A stretch of 64,000 bases of DNA. Origin: a virus. Numbering within the stretch: the first letter of the stretch is position 1; each line of letters opens with the position of its first letter. Shown one piece after another: positions 39,074-47,250 of the stretch. The DNA is taken from positions 186,797-250,796 of IMG/VR virus record IMGVR_UViG_3300022602_000024; one strand, 5' to 3'. Position numbers and translations under genes: made by a program. The notes below the pieces were generated by a model, which did no database searches, was not told the origin of the DNA, and saw nothing but the letters and a program-made list of their open reading frames with translations.

Positions 39074-40048
39074 TTACTTAGCGTTCCATTCTGCACGGAT
39101 TTTATTTTTAACTCGGTCAGGTAAAACCAAATAATCTAAATCAGTTGCTGACTTATCGCCCTTGGTAAATGCCCAATCAAAGAATTTAGTCACTGCAGGT
39201 GTACGGTCTAATCCTTTGTAAACAACAACAAATGTAGCACTGGTAATGGGCCAACCATCCAGGTTGTTTAAATCAACCGCAAATCCGGGAACGTCCCAGT
39301 TTGCTGATTTGGCCGAGACTGCAAATGTGGTATCATCGGGTTGAACAACTTGTCCTTTGCGATTTTTCATCACAACATAATTCATCTTGGCCTGCTTAAC
39401 ATAAGCATACTCTACATATCCAATGGCTCCAGGGAATTGTTGCACGTATGCAGCAACTCCAGGATTGCCTTTACCTGCCACAATACCTTCTTTACCAAAG
39501 ATAACTGTTTTACCTGTGCCCACATTCTTTTTAAATTCTTCGTTGACTTTGCTCAAGAAGTCTGTGAATACTGCGGTAGTGCCCGATGCATCACTGCGTA
39601 CGATCAGTGTGATTGCTTGATCTGGCAATGCTAACCCAGGATTTAGTTTAGCAATGGCTGCATCATTCCAGTTTAAAATTTTACGTTGGAAAATGTCTGC
39701 CAAAGTTCGTCCGTCTAGCACTAACTTGCCGGGTTCAACACCTTTGAGATTGATTACCGGAACAACACCGCCTACCGCAGTTGGAAATTGATAATAACCT
39801 TTTGCACGAATTTCATCTGTAGTAACAGGATCATCTGTGCCGGCAAAGTCCACGGTCTTTGCTTCGATTTGCTTCATACCAGCACCTGATCCCACTGGTT
39901 GATAGTTGATAGCAATACCAGTTTCCTTATTGTATTCTGCTGCCCACTTTGAATATAATGGACCTGCAAAACTGGAACCTGCCCCAGTTACTTGTGCTTG
40001 ACTGACCATAGCCACTGTGGCTAATAAAATTGCTAAGAGTTTGTTCAT
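39074..40048 (-). CDS. pstS: phosphate-binding protein PstS
   Basis: 324 residues. Sec signal 'MNKLLAILLATVAMVSQAQ', then 'GAGSSFAGPLYSKWAAEYNK', 'GSGAGMKQIEAKTVDFAGTD' and 'VRSDASGTTAVFTDFL', the phosphate-binding loops of PstS. It captures phosphate in the periplasm for the host Pst transporter; phage copies are known from marine T4-like phages. Shine-Dalgarno AAAGGAA. A three-repeat Pho-box-like array is upstream, so it is probably controlled by host PhoB. Confidence 0.95.
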   Translation of the reverse strand: MNKLLAILLATVAMVSQAQVTGAGSSFAGPLYSKWAAEYNKETGIAINYQPVGSGAGMKQIEAKTVDFAGTDDPVTTDEIRAKGYYQFPTAVGGVVPVINLKGVEPGKLVLDGRTLADIFQRKILNWNDAAIAKLNPGLALPDQAITLIVRSDASGTTAVFTDFLSKVNEEFKKNVGTGKTVIFGKEGIVAGKGNPGVAAYVQQFPGAIGYVEYAYVKQAKMNYVVMKNRKGQVVQPDDTTFAVSAKSANWDVPGFAVDLNNLDGWPITSATFVVVYKGLDRTPAVTKFFDWAFTKGDKSATDLDYLVLPDRVKNKIRAEWNAK

Positions 40049-40089
40049 TGATTTTCCTTTGTGTTATATTACTATTTAAACACAAATAT

Positions 40090-40118
40090 GTTACAGTTTT
40101 ATTACAAACTCATTACAA
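40090..40118 (-). promoter_or_regulatory. Pho-box-like array upstream of pstS
   Basis: On the minus strand TTGTAAT-N4-TTGTAAT-N4-CTGTAAC: three 7-mers with exact 11-bp period, as in PhoB sites (consensus CTGTCAT direct repeats). It lies 41 nt before the pstS ATG, with a TAATAT -10 candidate between. Confidence 0.6.
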
Positions 40119-40119
40119 T

Positions 40120-40413
40120 TTAAATATTTTTGCCCAAATTGATTAAATGAGCGCGATTACCCACTCCAACTACACAAGCATCGTTGTTTTGGTATTGGAT
40201 CATGGTCCAGGATTTTGTTTTGGGATTAACCATCAATATGTATTTGGAGTCATCGTCAGCACCATTCCAAAATGGCACTTCATTATATTCGCCAGACACA
40301 TATTCTATTACAGTTTTAAGATCACTACAAACAATGGGTTTTTGAGATTTATATATTTGGGCGTTGGCTACAAGACTGGTTAGGGCTAATAGGAACGCTA
40401 TTGATCGCCACAT
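40120..40413 (-). CDS. small secreted protein, 97 aa
   Basis: ATG 40413 follows AAGGAGTGGCT. Signal 'MWRSIAFLLALTSLVANAQ', then 'YKSQKPIVCSDLKTVIEYVS' and 'SWTMIQYQNNDACVVGVGN'. Two Cys probably paired. I associate similar small secreted proteins with large phages. Located directly upstream of pstS but separated from it by the Pho-box-like array. Confidence 0.6.
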   Translation of the reverse strand: MWRSIAFLLALTSLVANAQIYKSQKPIVCSDLKTVIEYVSGEYNEVPFWNGADDDSKYILMVNPKTKSWTMIQYQNNDACVVGVGNRAHLINLGKNI

Positions 40414-40434
40414 AGCCACTCCTTAAAGCAGTAT

Positions 40435-40608
40435 TTAGTGACCGGGCCAAGCAAACCAACTATATTTTTGTAGGCGACGTATTACTTCGTCTTCGGTTAT
40501 AGAGAATTCTTTAGCAACTATTTCAACAAACATAACCCAATGTTCTGCGTAGTCTTCTATACCCTGTATCCATTGTTGGTACATATTATATAATTGATAC
40601 TCGATCAT
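40435..40608 (-). CDS. small acidic protein, 57 aa
   Basis: MIEYQLYNMYQQWIQGIEDY, helical, ends 'RRLQKYSWFAWPGH'. Start overlaps the upstream stop as ATGA. TAAATA overlaps its own stop and may be a promoter for the next gene. Unknown function. Confidence 0.5.
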   Translation of the reverse strand: MIEYQLYNMYQQWIQGIEDYAEHWVMFVEIVAKEFSITEDEVIRRLQKYSWFAWPGH

Positions 40609-40754
40609 TTCTTGACTTTTTTAACTGGGGGTATTATAGTGGGTTTTGAAGATTCCTTGGTTTCTCGGAGTAGGCGTTCAACAGTGGGACTATATCGATG
40701 AGATGAATGACTTGGGGGTTCTTTCACATTGGGTTTGCGTCTAAACCAACTCAT
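40605..40754 (-). CDS. small basic Pro-rich protein, 49 aa
   Basis: MSWFRRKPNVKEPPSHSSHR, ends 'PTIIPPVKKVKK'. AAGGAG lies 6 nt before the chosen ATG (40754). Intrinsically disordered look. Confidence 0.5.
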   Translation of the reverse strand: MSWFRRKPNVKEPPSHSSHRYSPTVERLLRETKESSKPTIIPPVKKVKK

Positions 40755-40816
40755 CGGCATCTCCTTAATCTTACAGATATTTACACACTGGTATCTGTAA
40801 AATTAAGTACTGCGTT

Positions 40817-41116
40817 TTAGTCTATCTTCTTTGCTATTTCTTCGTAGAAAGAGTCTAGTTCCCCGCCAAATTTGCCCGTTAATATAGGCATTAAATCTCG
40901 ACACAGTTGATAGTTTTTGGCATTGTAAGCATTTATAAACTCTTGGTGCAGATTCTTGTAACTTTCCAATGTAGACATTTCCATCACAATCTTTTCTGCT
41001 GGCAGTACACAATACACCGGAGTAGGCTCGCCATTGACGTCAAAAGTTTCAAGCTCTAACAAGGTATGCTTGCTCTTTAGCAAATGAATTGCAGTTGGTT
41101 CCCAAACTATTTGCAT
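40817..41116 (-). CDS. unknown phage protein, 99 aa
   Basis: MQIVWEPTAIHLLKSKHTLL, a beta-rich first half and helical second half ('TLESYKNLHQEFINAYNAKN'). Start overlaps the exonuclease stop (TAATG), so it may assist the exonuclease. No family recognised. Confidence 0.55.
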   Translation of the reverse strand: MQIVWEPTAIHLLKSKHTLLELETFDVNGEPTPVYCVLPAEKIVMEMSTLESYKNLHQEFINAYNAKNYQLCRDLMPILTGKFGGELDSFYEEIAKKID

Positions 41117-41649
41117 TAACGTTCCTTTGATATTTTTAATCTATGATATATTTCCTGCACACCTTGTGCTTGGCTAATACAATCTTCTAAGGCATTGTGT
41201 AGGCCGGCTTTGTTTTTTTCTCTAGGATCGCCATGTACTCCAAACAAGGTACGACTATCACGTATTTGCCAAAACTGCCAAGGTGTAGGCCAGCCCATTT
41301 GTCTATAGATGTTTTCTAGTATCACAATATCAAATGCAGGGCCTTGGCACCAAATATTATTTACGCCAACTAAGAATCTATTCAGTTGTTGATACATGTC
41401 GGTTAGGCTGATGCGTCCGGTTTCGCCTAATGCTTCTTCACGAACATCTTCAGCTTGTCTCCCCCACCATTCAAGAGTATCTTCTTGTACCTCACGGCCC
41501 AGTTCTAACTGTTCGTTAACATCAATTCGGAAATACAATCCGTCTCCGAACCGGTCAACTTCAAAAGGATCAAACTTGACTGCGCCTAGTGTGAGTATGG
41601 CACAGTCAGGGCGGGTTCCTAACGATTCTAAATCAATCATACAATCCAT
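41116..41649 (-). CDS. DEDD-type 3'-5' exonuclease (DexA/RNase T-like)
   Basis: 177 residues. 'MIDLESLGTRPDCAILTLGA' holds Exo I (D-x-E), 'QGPAFDIVILENIY' Exo II, and 'GLHNALEDCISQAQG' Exo III, with His. The fold resembles the Rv2179c/DexA group that trims DNA or RNA 3' ends. Transcribed from a consensus promoter whose -10 ends 6 nt before the ATG, with no Shine-Dalgarno, so the mRNA may be leaderless. Confidence 0.82.
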   Translation of the reverse strand: MDCMIDLESLGTRPDCAILTLGAVKFDPFEVDRFGDGLYFRIDVNEQLELGREVQEDTLEWWGRQAEDVREEALGETGRISLTDMYQQLNRFLVGVNNIWCQGPAFDIVILENIYRQMGWPTPWQFWQIRDSRTLFGVHGDPREKNKAGLHNALEDCISQAQGVQEIYHRLKISKER

Positions 41650-41655
41650 GCTTGT

Positions 41656-41684
41656 ATTATACTAGGTTTTTACTTAGTTGTCAA
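41656..41684 (-). promoter_or_regulatory. consensus sigma70 promoter abutting the exonuclease start
   Basis: TTGACA, 17-bp spacer, TATAAT; the ATG starts 6 nt after the -10 box. Confidence 0.85.
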
Positions 41685-42149
41685 GATTTTGTGGCTTTCT
41701 GCTTCAGCCACACGTCGACGCAAATTGGTACTGGAGAAACTGTGATCTCGTCCATTGTGTACAATTTCGATACCACGTGCCCAGCAGGCTTCATCACCGG
41801 TAAATCGTTTGCCTTCGTACTCAACACCCAATACACGTACATCAATTGGTAATGTAAGTAAGATGTCTACTAGGTCTTGCTCCGTGCTATATACCACAAC
41901 TTCATCTACGTATCTGCAGCCTGCCAATTGTATTTGACGTTCCACAATGCTTTGGATAGGTTTGTTTTTGGTATCGGGGCGATCAATTGTGGGATCTGTT
42001 TGCAAGCCAGCAATTAAATAATCGCAATGATTTTTGGCATCCGATAACATGGCCACGTGTCCAGCATGTAAAAGATCAAACGAACTAAAAACTATACCAA
42101 TTCGTTTTCCATCGGCTTTGAGTTTTTTAAAATTATTAAATATGTTCAT
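41670..42149 (-). CDS. cytidylyltransferase-like nucleotidyltransferase
   Basis: 159 residues. 'FSSFDLLHAGHVAMLSDAKN' with HxGH (H28-H31) and 'LRRRVAE' near the end (ISSTxxR-like 'FSSTNLRR'), the signature of glycerol-3-phosphate cytidylyltransferase/HldE-type enzymes. Activates a sugar or alcohol phosphate as CDP/ADP derivative, fitting the glycan enzymes elsewhere. The promoter of the exonuclease lies in its 3' end. Confidence 0.82.
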   Translation of the reverse strand: MNIFNNFKKLKADGKRIGIVFSSFDLLHAGHVAMLSDAKNHCDYLIAGLQTDPTIDRPDTKNKPIQSIVERQIQLAGCRYVDEVVVYSTEQDLVDILLTLPIDVRVLGVEYEGKRFTGDEACWARGIEIVHNGRDHSFSSTNLRRRVAEAESHKILTTK

Positions 42150-42838
42150 ATGTATTTTATGGTAATAATATTACGATGTATTTTGTCGTAAAAAGTTGCT
42201 CTATGTTTTATCCCTAATGCTATCATAGCATCTTTTATTGAGGGATATTCTATATTGTTTATTATAACTGGTTTATATTTTTTTATCAATGGTTTTCCAA
42301 CTCTTTTGGCCATTGCTTCACCATGAGATTTTTTCCAGGCTGGATTATTTGCTCTATCAAATTCAATATTGCTTTTACGTATTTTTTCGATAGTTTCAGC
42401 AGTTTGGGTTAAACCTTCATGTCCATTTGATTTTCCTTTTTTAGAATTTTGTATTTTTTGATTACGGAGTGTTTTCTGTTCGGTAGTTAAAGAAGAATGC
42501 CACTGCTTTATTCCAGCAGACCTTTTTTTCGTTATCAATTCTTTATTGGGATGATTACTTGTAGTATCACCACCAGTGCCACCATCTGTTATATTATATA
42601 AATTTTCTACTAACTTACTTTTTTTAATGTATTCTATTTCGAGCATGTCAAGTTCTTTTTTTGACTCTGCCCAACAAAGTATTTCAATTTTAAAATTTTC
42701 TTTACCGTATTTTTTTATGGCATCATTTAATATAACACCAGATCCATAATATGTTGGGCAAAAATTTGCTGATTTTTTCTGCCCAACATAAGATCTTTGA
42801 TTGATTAAATTTGTCGTCTTGTAAATGTATCCGTACAT
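42146..42838 (-). CDS. GIY-YIG homing endonuclease
   Basis: 230 residues. 'GYIYKTTNLINQRSYVGQKK' is the GIY-YIG module, with 'YGSGVILNDAIKKYGKENF' and a 'NITDGGTGGDTTSNHPNKEL' linker, then basic repeats ending in a helix-turn-helix-like C-terminus. Cuts DNA at a homing site. A + T-rich codons unlike its neighbours suggest it moved in recently. RBS TAGGAG and an AATAAATAA motif precede it. Confidence 0.88.
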   Translation of the reverse strand: MYGYIYKTTNLINQRSYVGQKKSANFCPTYYGSGVILNDAIKKYGKENFKIEILCWAESKKELDMLEIEYIKKSKLVENLYNITDGGTGGDTTSNHPNKELITKKRSAGIKQWHSSLTTEQKTLRNQKIQNSKKGKSNGHEGLTQTAETIEKIRKSNIEFDRANNPAWKKSHGEAMAKRVGKPLIKKYKPVIINNIEYPSIKDAMIALGIKHRATFYDKIHRNIITIKYI

Positions 42839-42888
42839 GATATCTCCTATACATTATTTATTACATTGACAACATTTAACCTATCATT

Positions 42889-43206
42889 TTAACTGTCCTG
42901 TTCAATTTTTACCTGTAAAGGATAACCATTGTTGCGTGCCAACAAGGTGACTTCTATACCTTTTTGTTCAGCCATTTCATATGGCATTACTGCTACTACT
43001 GCAGATCCTTCTTCGTGAACTTTTAATGTCAGTGCTTCAGCAGCACCTTCATCGTAGCCAAAAATAAGTCGTAGCGTTTCAACAACAAACTCCTGTGTGG
43101 TAGTTTCATCATTGATGTAAATTATTCTGTATTGCGGAGGTTCGGGAATGTTCTGTTTAGGAGCGATTCGTTCTCTCACTGGAGTTTCTGTTTTTGTATT
43201 GGCCAT
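42889..43206 (-). CDS. clpS: ClpS, adaptor of the ClpAP protease
   Basis: 105 residues. 'PPQYRIIYINDETTTQEFVV' and 'VHEEGSAVVAVMPYEMAEQK' then 'ARNNGYPLQVKIEQDS' are the ClpS core, including the N-D-E residues that hold N-degrons and the VH motif. N-terminal 25-residue extension. ClpS steers ClpAP to N-end-rule substrates and away from ssrA-tagged ones, relevant because this phage also encodes a tmRNA. Confidence 0.9.
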   Translation of the reverse strand: MANTKTETPVRERIAPKQNIPEPPQYRIIYINDETTTQEFVVETLRLIFGYDEGAAEALTLKVHEEGSAVVAVMPYEMAEQKGIEVTLLARNNGYPLQVKIEQDS

Positions 43207-43225
43207 TATTTTTCACTCATAATAA

Positions 43226-43249
43226 AAGGGGAAGTTTTAAGTTCCCCTT
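43226..43249 (-). terminator. terminator between hsp20 and clpS
   Basis: AAGGGGAA / TTCCCCTT stem, then TTTTATT on the minus strand after the Hsp20 gene. Confidence 0.7.
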
Positions 43250-43267
43250 ATTGTAACATACTGCTGA

Positions 43268-43711
43268 TTACTTAGCAAATGTTATGGCGATCTTTTTAGC
43301 CTTTTGTTCTTCCGGAACTACTTCCTCAAGAGCAACTGCTAGGATACCATTCTTAACTGTAGCACCTTTGACTTGAATGTGTTCAGCCAAGGGAAATGTG
43401 CGAACAAAATTGCGAGTTGAAATACCTTTATGCAAGTATTCCACATCTTTGTCAGTTTTTGTTTGCTCGCCTTTTACTGTAAGAACATTGTCCTTTAGTT
43501 CAAGATCGATTTCTTTTTCACTGAACCCAGCAACGGCCAACTCCAACACATAGTGTGTGTCGTCCAGTTTGACCACGTTGTGTGGGGGATAATTACCATC
43601 TGCTTTACTGTTGGCAAAGGTTTTGTTCAGCTGATCAAACAGTTGGTCAAAGCCAATTGCGTGACGGTGTAAAGCTGGTAAATCAATCGTGTGAAGTGTA
43701 AATTGTGTCAT
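43268..43711 (-). CDS. small heat-shock protein, Hsp20/IbpA-like
   Basis: 147 residues. 'PPHNVVKLDDTHYVLELAVA' starts the alpha-crystallin domain, with 'GFSEKEIDLELKDNVLTVKG' and the 'GILAVALEEVVPE' conserved G-x-L. Holds unfolded proteins as ATP-independent chaperone. Phage Hsp20 is common in T4-like phages. Shine-Dalgarno AAAGGAG; the leader contains a CCGA-TAG-TCGG hairpin (about 43752-43777). Confidence 0.9.
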   Translation of the reverse strand: MTQFTLHTIDLPALHRHAIGFDQLFDQLNKTFANSKADGNYPPHNVVKLDDTHYVLELAVAGFSEKEIDLELKDNVLTVKGEQTKTDKDVEYLHKGISTRNFVRTFPLAEHIQVKGATVKNGILAVALEEVVPEEQKAKKIAITFAK

Positions 43712-43809
43712 TTTATTTCTCCTTTAATAAGCAAGTTATGACTAATGTTGTAGCCCGACTATCGGCACTACACATTTATTTATTATACACAAAGTCTAAT
43801 AAAATACAA

Positions 43810-44574
43810 TTATTTTGGTTGAATTCTTTTTAGAACTGCATCCCATAAATGTATTCTATGGTGAATAGCTGATACTGCTGCTTGTTCAGCTTGAACAATC
43901 TTAACAGGATCACTATCGCATAACATTTCAATCAAATCCAGGCTAGCCGGCCCATGCTCGTCGCCATCTATATCGATATGTCTTTCTAGATAATAATAAA
44001 ATCTAGGAGTTTGATTTCTGGGAATTTTTAACTGAGCCAACAACGCACTGAACATGTCAGTGATAACAGTTTCTCTGCCAAAACAAAATGCTGCCGCTAC
44101 CACATGCGGATTTCCTGTGTTGATAAAGTCAAATGTACTGGAGACAAATTCTTTACTTTCTTTTGGTACTGAATTTAATTTTAGTGCCGCATCAACTCCG
44201 CTGGTTTTTACTGTTTCTATAAATTTGGTAATTGGGCCAATGTCTGCTCCGATTTCCATCATGCTTTGACAGTATAAATCAAAGTGACTGGATGTTCCTG
44301 ATAGATTAAAATCACTTTCTTCGGCAATTACAATTTCATTTATCAACCTGGCACTTGAACTACGTTTGTAATTGGTTGGCACCCAAGGCACAGTAGAAGG
44401 CACGATTGCATTTTGTAAAAACTTCAACATGCTCATAAAGTCCCATACTGCATATACGTGACTCTCCATAAAAATGGTTAATTCTTTTACATTCTGTATA
44501 ACGGGTTTTGCCAGTAAAGGGTGATTTGCCAACTTAAATTGTTCTTCTTTGATTCTTTCTAAGTTTATCTTCAT
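43810..44574 (-). CDS. DUF3050-like, heme-oxygenase-fold protein
   Basis: 254 residues. 'TIFMESHVYAVWDFMSMLKF' and 'FYYYLERHIDIDGDEHGPAS' hold the His/Glu ligands typical of DUF3050, a member of the heme-oxygenase-like diiron oxygenase group. Such enzymes perform oxidations in metabolite synthesis. The gene overlaps the stop region of the radical SAM gene upstream by 4 bp, so the two should act in the same pathway. Confidence 0.7.
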   Translation of the reverse strand: MKINLERIKEEQFKLANHPLLAKPVIQNVKELTIFMESHVYAVWDFMSMLKFLQNAIVPSTVPWVPTNYKRSSSARLINEIVIAEESDFNLSGTSSHFDLYCQSMMEIGADIGPITKFIETVKTSGVDAALKLNSVPKESKEFVSSTFDFINTGNPHVVAAAFCFGRETVITDMFSALLAQLKIPRNQTPRFYYYLERHIDIDGDEHGPASLDLIEMLCDSDPVKIVQAEQAAVSAIHHRIHLWDAVLKRIQPK

Positions 44575-46127
44575 ATGTCAATTCCCTCATACTTGCATAA
44601 TTCTGCAATATATTCATTTTTCTGCATTTCCAATCTGTTTTTTATCTCTATACGATCATAATCAAATTTTGCACGAGTTTGTATATCTGAAAATTTATAT
44701 CCTATATCCTGTAGACCCATTACTTCATATGCACTTACTTTGTTCCTTCTTGAATAATACATTTTTTCCATGTATTTTTTAGCCAAGATGTTGACGTCAT
44801 TGACATTCCAATGTTCGTTTTTCCAATGAACTTCCGTATCAAATTCATATTTGTCGTCTAGTTCTGTCAGACTGTATCCATATTTTTCAATGTCTAATCC
44901 AAATACACTCGGAATATCTTTGTACATATGAAATGGATGTACTCTAACATAATCTATCGGGCAGTTGGCATCTTCTAACCACTCCATCCATTTACTTACA
45001 GTTTCGGGAGTGTCGTATGGTAATCCAAAGATAAAAGATCCGTATATCATAACTTGATTGCCCCAGGCCAACTTGAGTTCTCCCAAAAACTCTTTTACCA
45101 TTGAGCTTTTCATGGGTTTACCTATCAACTTGAGTGTAGCATCATTGAATGTTTCGATTCCAAAATAAGCAGATGTTAAGCCCATATCTTTGAGTAGTTG
45201 TATCTGTTCAGGATGTTTTTTTATCAAATCAAGCCTAAGAAATGCAAAAAAAGAAAAATCGGGAACACCAGCTTGAATAACAGCTTGTTTTATGGCTTCT
45301 AATTTTTCAGTTGTTTCATTGAATGTATCATCTATTATGTAATATTTGTTGATCCGATAGTTATCCCAGTTGTATTTTAATTCTTGTGTGATTATGTCTA
45401 TTTCTTTGTGATATTTGGGGTCAGTCTTTTTTCTGCCCAATAACAAGTAAGTACAAAATTTACATTTAAACATACACCCGCGACTGGTTTCTATACACAT
45501 CACTTCGCCTTGACGTATGTGGTCAGTGGGTTCAAATTTGGTAAAACTATTTGGAAAGTCAAAACTCAATCCCAATGGGTCATGATTTATTAATTTTTGC
45601 CCTGGATATGATCCGGGCATGAATTTTAAAGGAGTTCCAAACTTTAAATGATTTGCCAGTTCAACAATGGTTGTATCTGCTAATCCCTTTACTACATAAT
45701 CTATACCAGCATTAAATTTAATTCCAGCATTGGTCCATGCACCACCGTAAACTATTTTGGTATTGCGATTTATACTTTTTATTGTTGACAAGAAGATTGA
45801 AAATCTTTTTTCGTCTCCAGGATACGGACTGGGTCTATATCCCATTGTTTCTTGATACGCATTGTTATGGGAAAAGCTGAGTTTACTTACTGCTTTTGTA
45901 GAAAAATGTGTACCGCTAAATCCGACAAATATGGTATTATCGCCAATTAAATTTTTGAATATTTTTAATGCTAGCCGATGGTCGCAGAATATATGTTGTG
46001 TGTGATCAACTACTTTAACAGTATATCCATGTTTTCTAAGTTCTGATGCAAGTCGATATGGCCCGAGGGTGCGGATTCTACTATACCCAATAATAGAATC
46101 CGTAAACAATATTATATCATATGTCAT
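44571..46127 (-). CDS. B12-binding-type radical SAM protein
   Basis: 518 residues. N-terminal Rossmann domain (1-170) like cobalamin-binding domains ('DIILFTDSIIGYSRIRTLGP'; 'IVYGGAWTNAG'). Cluster motif 'CIETSRGCMFKCKFC' gives CxxxCxxC at C218, C222, C225. The C-terminal 200 residues complete the barrel. Such enzymes methylate or rearrange unactivated carbons. No D-x-H-x-x-G was seen, so cobalamin may not be bound by the usual His. Confidence 0.8.
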   Translation of the reverse strand: MTYDIILFTDSIIGYSRIRTLGPYRLASELRKHGYTVKVVDHTQHIFCDHRLALKIFKNLIGDNTIFVGFSGTHFSTKAVSKLSFSHNNAYQETMGYRPSPYPGDEKRFSIFLSTIKSINRNTKIVYGGAWTNAGIKFNAGIDYVVKGLADTTIVELANHLKFGTPLKFMPGSYPGQKLINHDPLGLSFDFPNSFTKFEPTDHIRQGEVMCIETSRGCMFKCKFCTYLLLGRKKTDPKYHKEIDIITQELKYNWDNYRINKYYIIDDTFNETTEKLEAIKQAVIQAGVPDFSFFAFLRLDLIKKHPEQIQLLKDMGLTSAYFGIETFNDATLKLIGKPMKSSMVKEFLGELKLAWGNQVMIYGSFIFGLPYDTPETVSKWMEWLEDANCPIDYVRVHPFHMYKDIPSVFGLDIEKYGYSLTELDDKYEFDTEVHWKNEHWNVNDVNILAKKYMEKMYYSRRNKVSAYEVMGLQDIGYKFSDIQTRAKFDYDRIEIKNRLEMQKNEYIAELCKYEGIDI

Positions 46128-46147
46128 CGGATTAGGGAGTTAAAAGT

Positions 46148-46384
46148 TTAATAAAGTTTTTTAGGAAGAGATTCCGCGGCGATTTTCTTTTGCCAACGGT
46201 TTTTAGCAGCAGATTTTGCTCGCTTGCGTGCAGTTGTGGGTTTTTCGTAAAACTCTTTTTCTTTGAGTATACGCAACAGGCCCGACTCTAGAACTTTCTT
46301 CTTGAATTTACGCATGGCCTTGTCTACTTGGTCGTTGACCACAACAACTGTCATGCCTTTGGTATGTTTTGAATTATATGCCAT
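46148..46384 (-). CDS. rpsU: ribosomal protein bS21
   Basis: 78 residues. 'VVVVNDQVDKAMRKFKKKVL', 'LRILKEKEFYEKPTTARKR' and a basic C-terminus are bS21. This protein sits near the anti-Shine-Dalgarno of 16S rRNA and affects start selection; phage copies are known. CTAAATA lies 7 nt before the ATG. Placed directly upstream of the radical SAM gene. Confidence 0.92.
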   Translation of the reverse strand: MAYNSKHTKGMTVVVVNDQVDKAMRKFKKKVLESGLLRILKEKEFYEKPTTARKRAKSAAKNRWQKKIAAESLPKKLY

Positions 46385-46390
46385 AGTGCT

Positions 46391-46678
46391 TTATTTAGCA
46401 AAATAATCTGCTGGTTCCTTTAGAATTTGATCTGCTCCAAATTTTATGTGGTTTAGTATGGGCGCTGGACTATCTTGCGCTAATAATACCGTATCTGCTC
46501 GATCAATTGCTTGCCCTAGCCAATTTAAATCGTTCATTGCTGAATTGTAAAGATACACATTATACGGGATTTGCGCATCCTTGCAATGTTGTGCCACTGA
46601 CTCAATTTGTTCTTTGGTGGCATCTACGATTAGTACTGAATCTACAAAATCTGGGGGAGTTATAAAATTTGAATGCAT
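46391..46678 (-). CDS. unknown phage protein, 95 aa
   Basis: MHSNFITPPDFVDSVLIVDA, alternating strands and helices like a small Rossmann-type fold ('VLIVDATKEQIESVAQHCKD'). Start overlaps the GIY-YIG stop (TAATG). Function unknown. Confidence 0.6.
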   Translation of the reverse strand: MHSNFITPPDFVDSVLIVDATKEQIESVAQHCKDAQIPYNVYLYNSAMNDLNWLGQAIDRADTVLLAQDSPAPILNHIKFGADQILKEPADYFAK

Positions 46679-47190
46679 TATATATTATTTTTACAGTTGT
46701 CAAAATGCCATCTTTTCATGGCGGTCATTTGTCCAATTTTCTCACAATGTGGGCATTTTATATCATTTAATAAATGATGAGTCCCATTTAACATTTTTTC
46801 TCTATTTACACTAATCATCGATTCACTAATTTTTTTACGATGTAGTAGAGATTTAGGATTAGTATTTTTACCAATCATTGATTTTGATTTTTTATCACGA
46901 ATTTCCTGCGACGGATTATGCAATCCTTCGCCTCCGTCTGTCATATTGCGTAAAATTCCAGTTCCGATATCCTTGCGTCCGTATTTTACTATTAGTTCTA
47001 TTTCTAATTCTTTTGCTTGTTGGTTAGTTAAATGTTCTTTAAGAATTACTATTCTTGATTTGTCTTTTGGTGTCCAGACATACATACCATTTTTTCTATG
47101 TTGTTTCCATGCTCTTTTATGTACTCCTTTACCGATATAATAAGGAGTACCATCTTCCCTAAGGTATGCGTAAACGTAATAAATATTCAT
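46678..47190 (-). CDS. GIY-YIG homing endonuclease with C-terminal zinc motif
   Basis: 170 residues from ATG 47190 (AAAGG upstream). 'YYVYAYLREDGTPYYIGKGV' is the catalytic module; 'NMTDGGEGLHNPSQEIRDKK' the linker; C-terminal 'CPHCEKIGQMTAMKRWHFDNC' is a zinc finger (C2HC). Closely related to the enzyme at 50992-51603. Inserted between structural-type and bS21-region genes. Confidence 0.88.
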   Translation of the reverse strand: MNIYYVYAYLREDGTPYYIGKGVHKRAWKQHRKNGMYVWTPKDKSRIVILKEHLTNQQAKELEIELIVKYGRKDIGTGILRNMTDGGEGLHNPSQEIRDKKSKSMIGKNTNPKSLLHRKKISESMISVNREKMLNGTHHLLNDIKCPHCEKIGQMTAMKRWHFDNCKNNI

Positions 47191-47250
47191 GCTGACATGC
47201 CTTTCCATGTTAGAGTAGTTGGGCCTGCCAGCCGCGAACTACACTTATAT

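Noticed and set aside
47209-47250. GTAGTT...AACTAC inverted repeat as an operator
   Set aside because: Weak 6-bp stem in a short gap between genes, not repeated elsewhere in the window as far as I could see.
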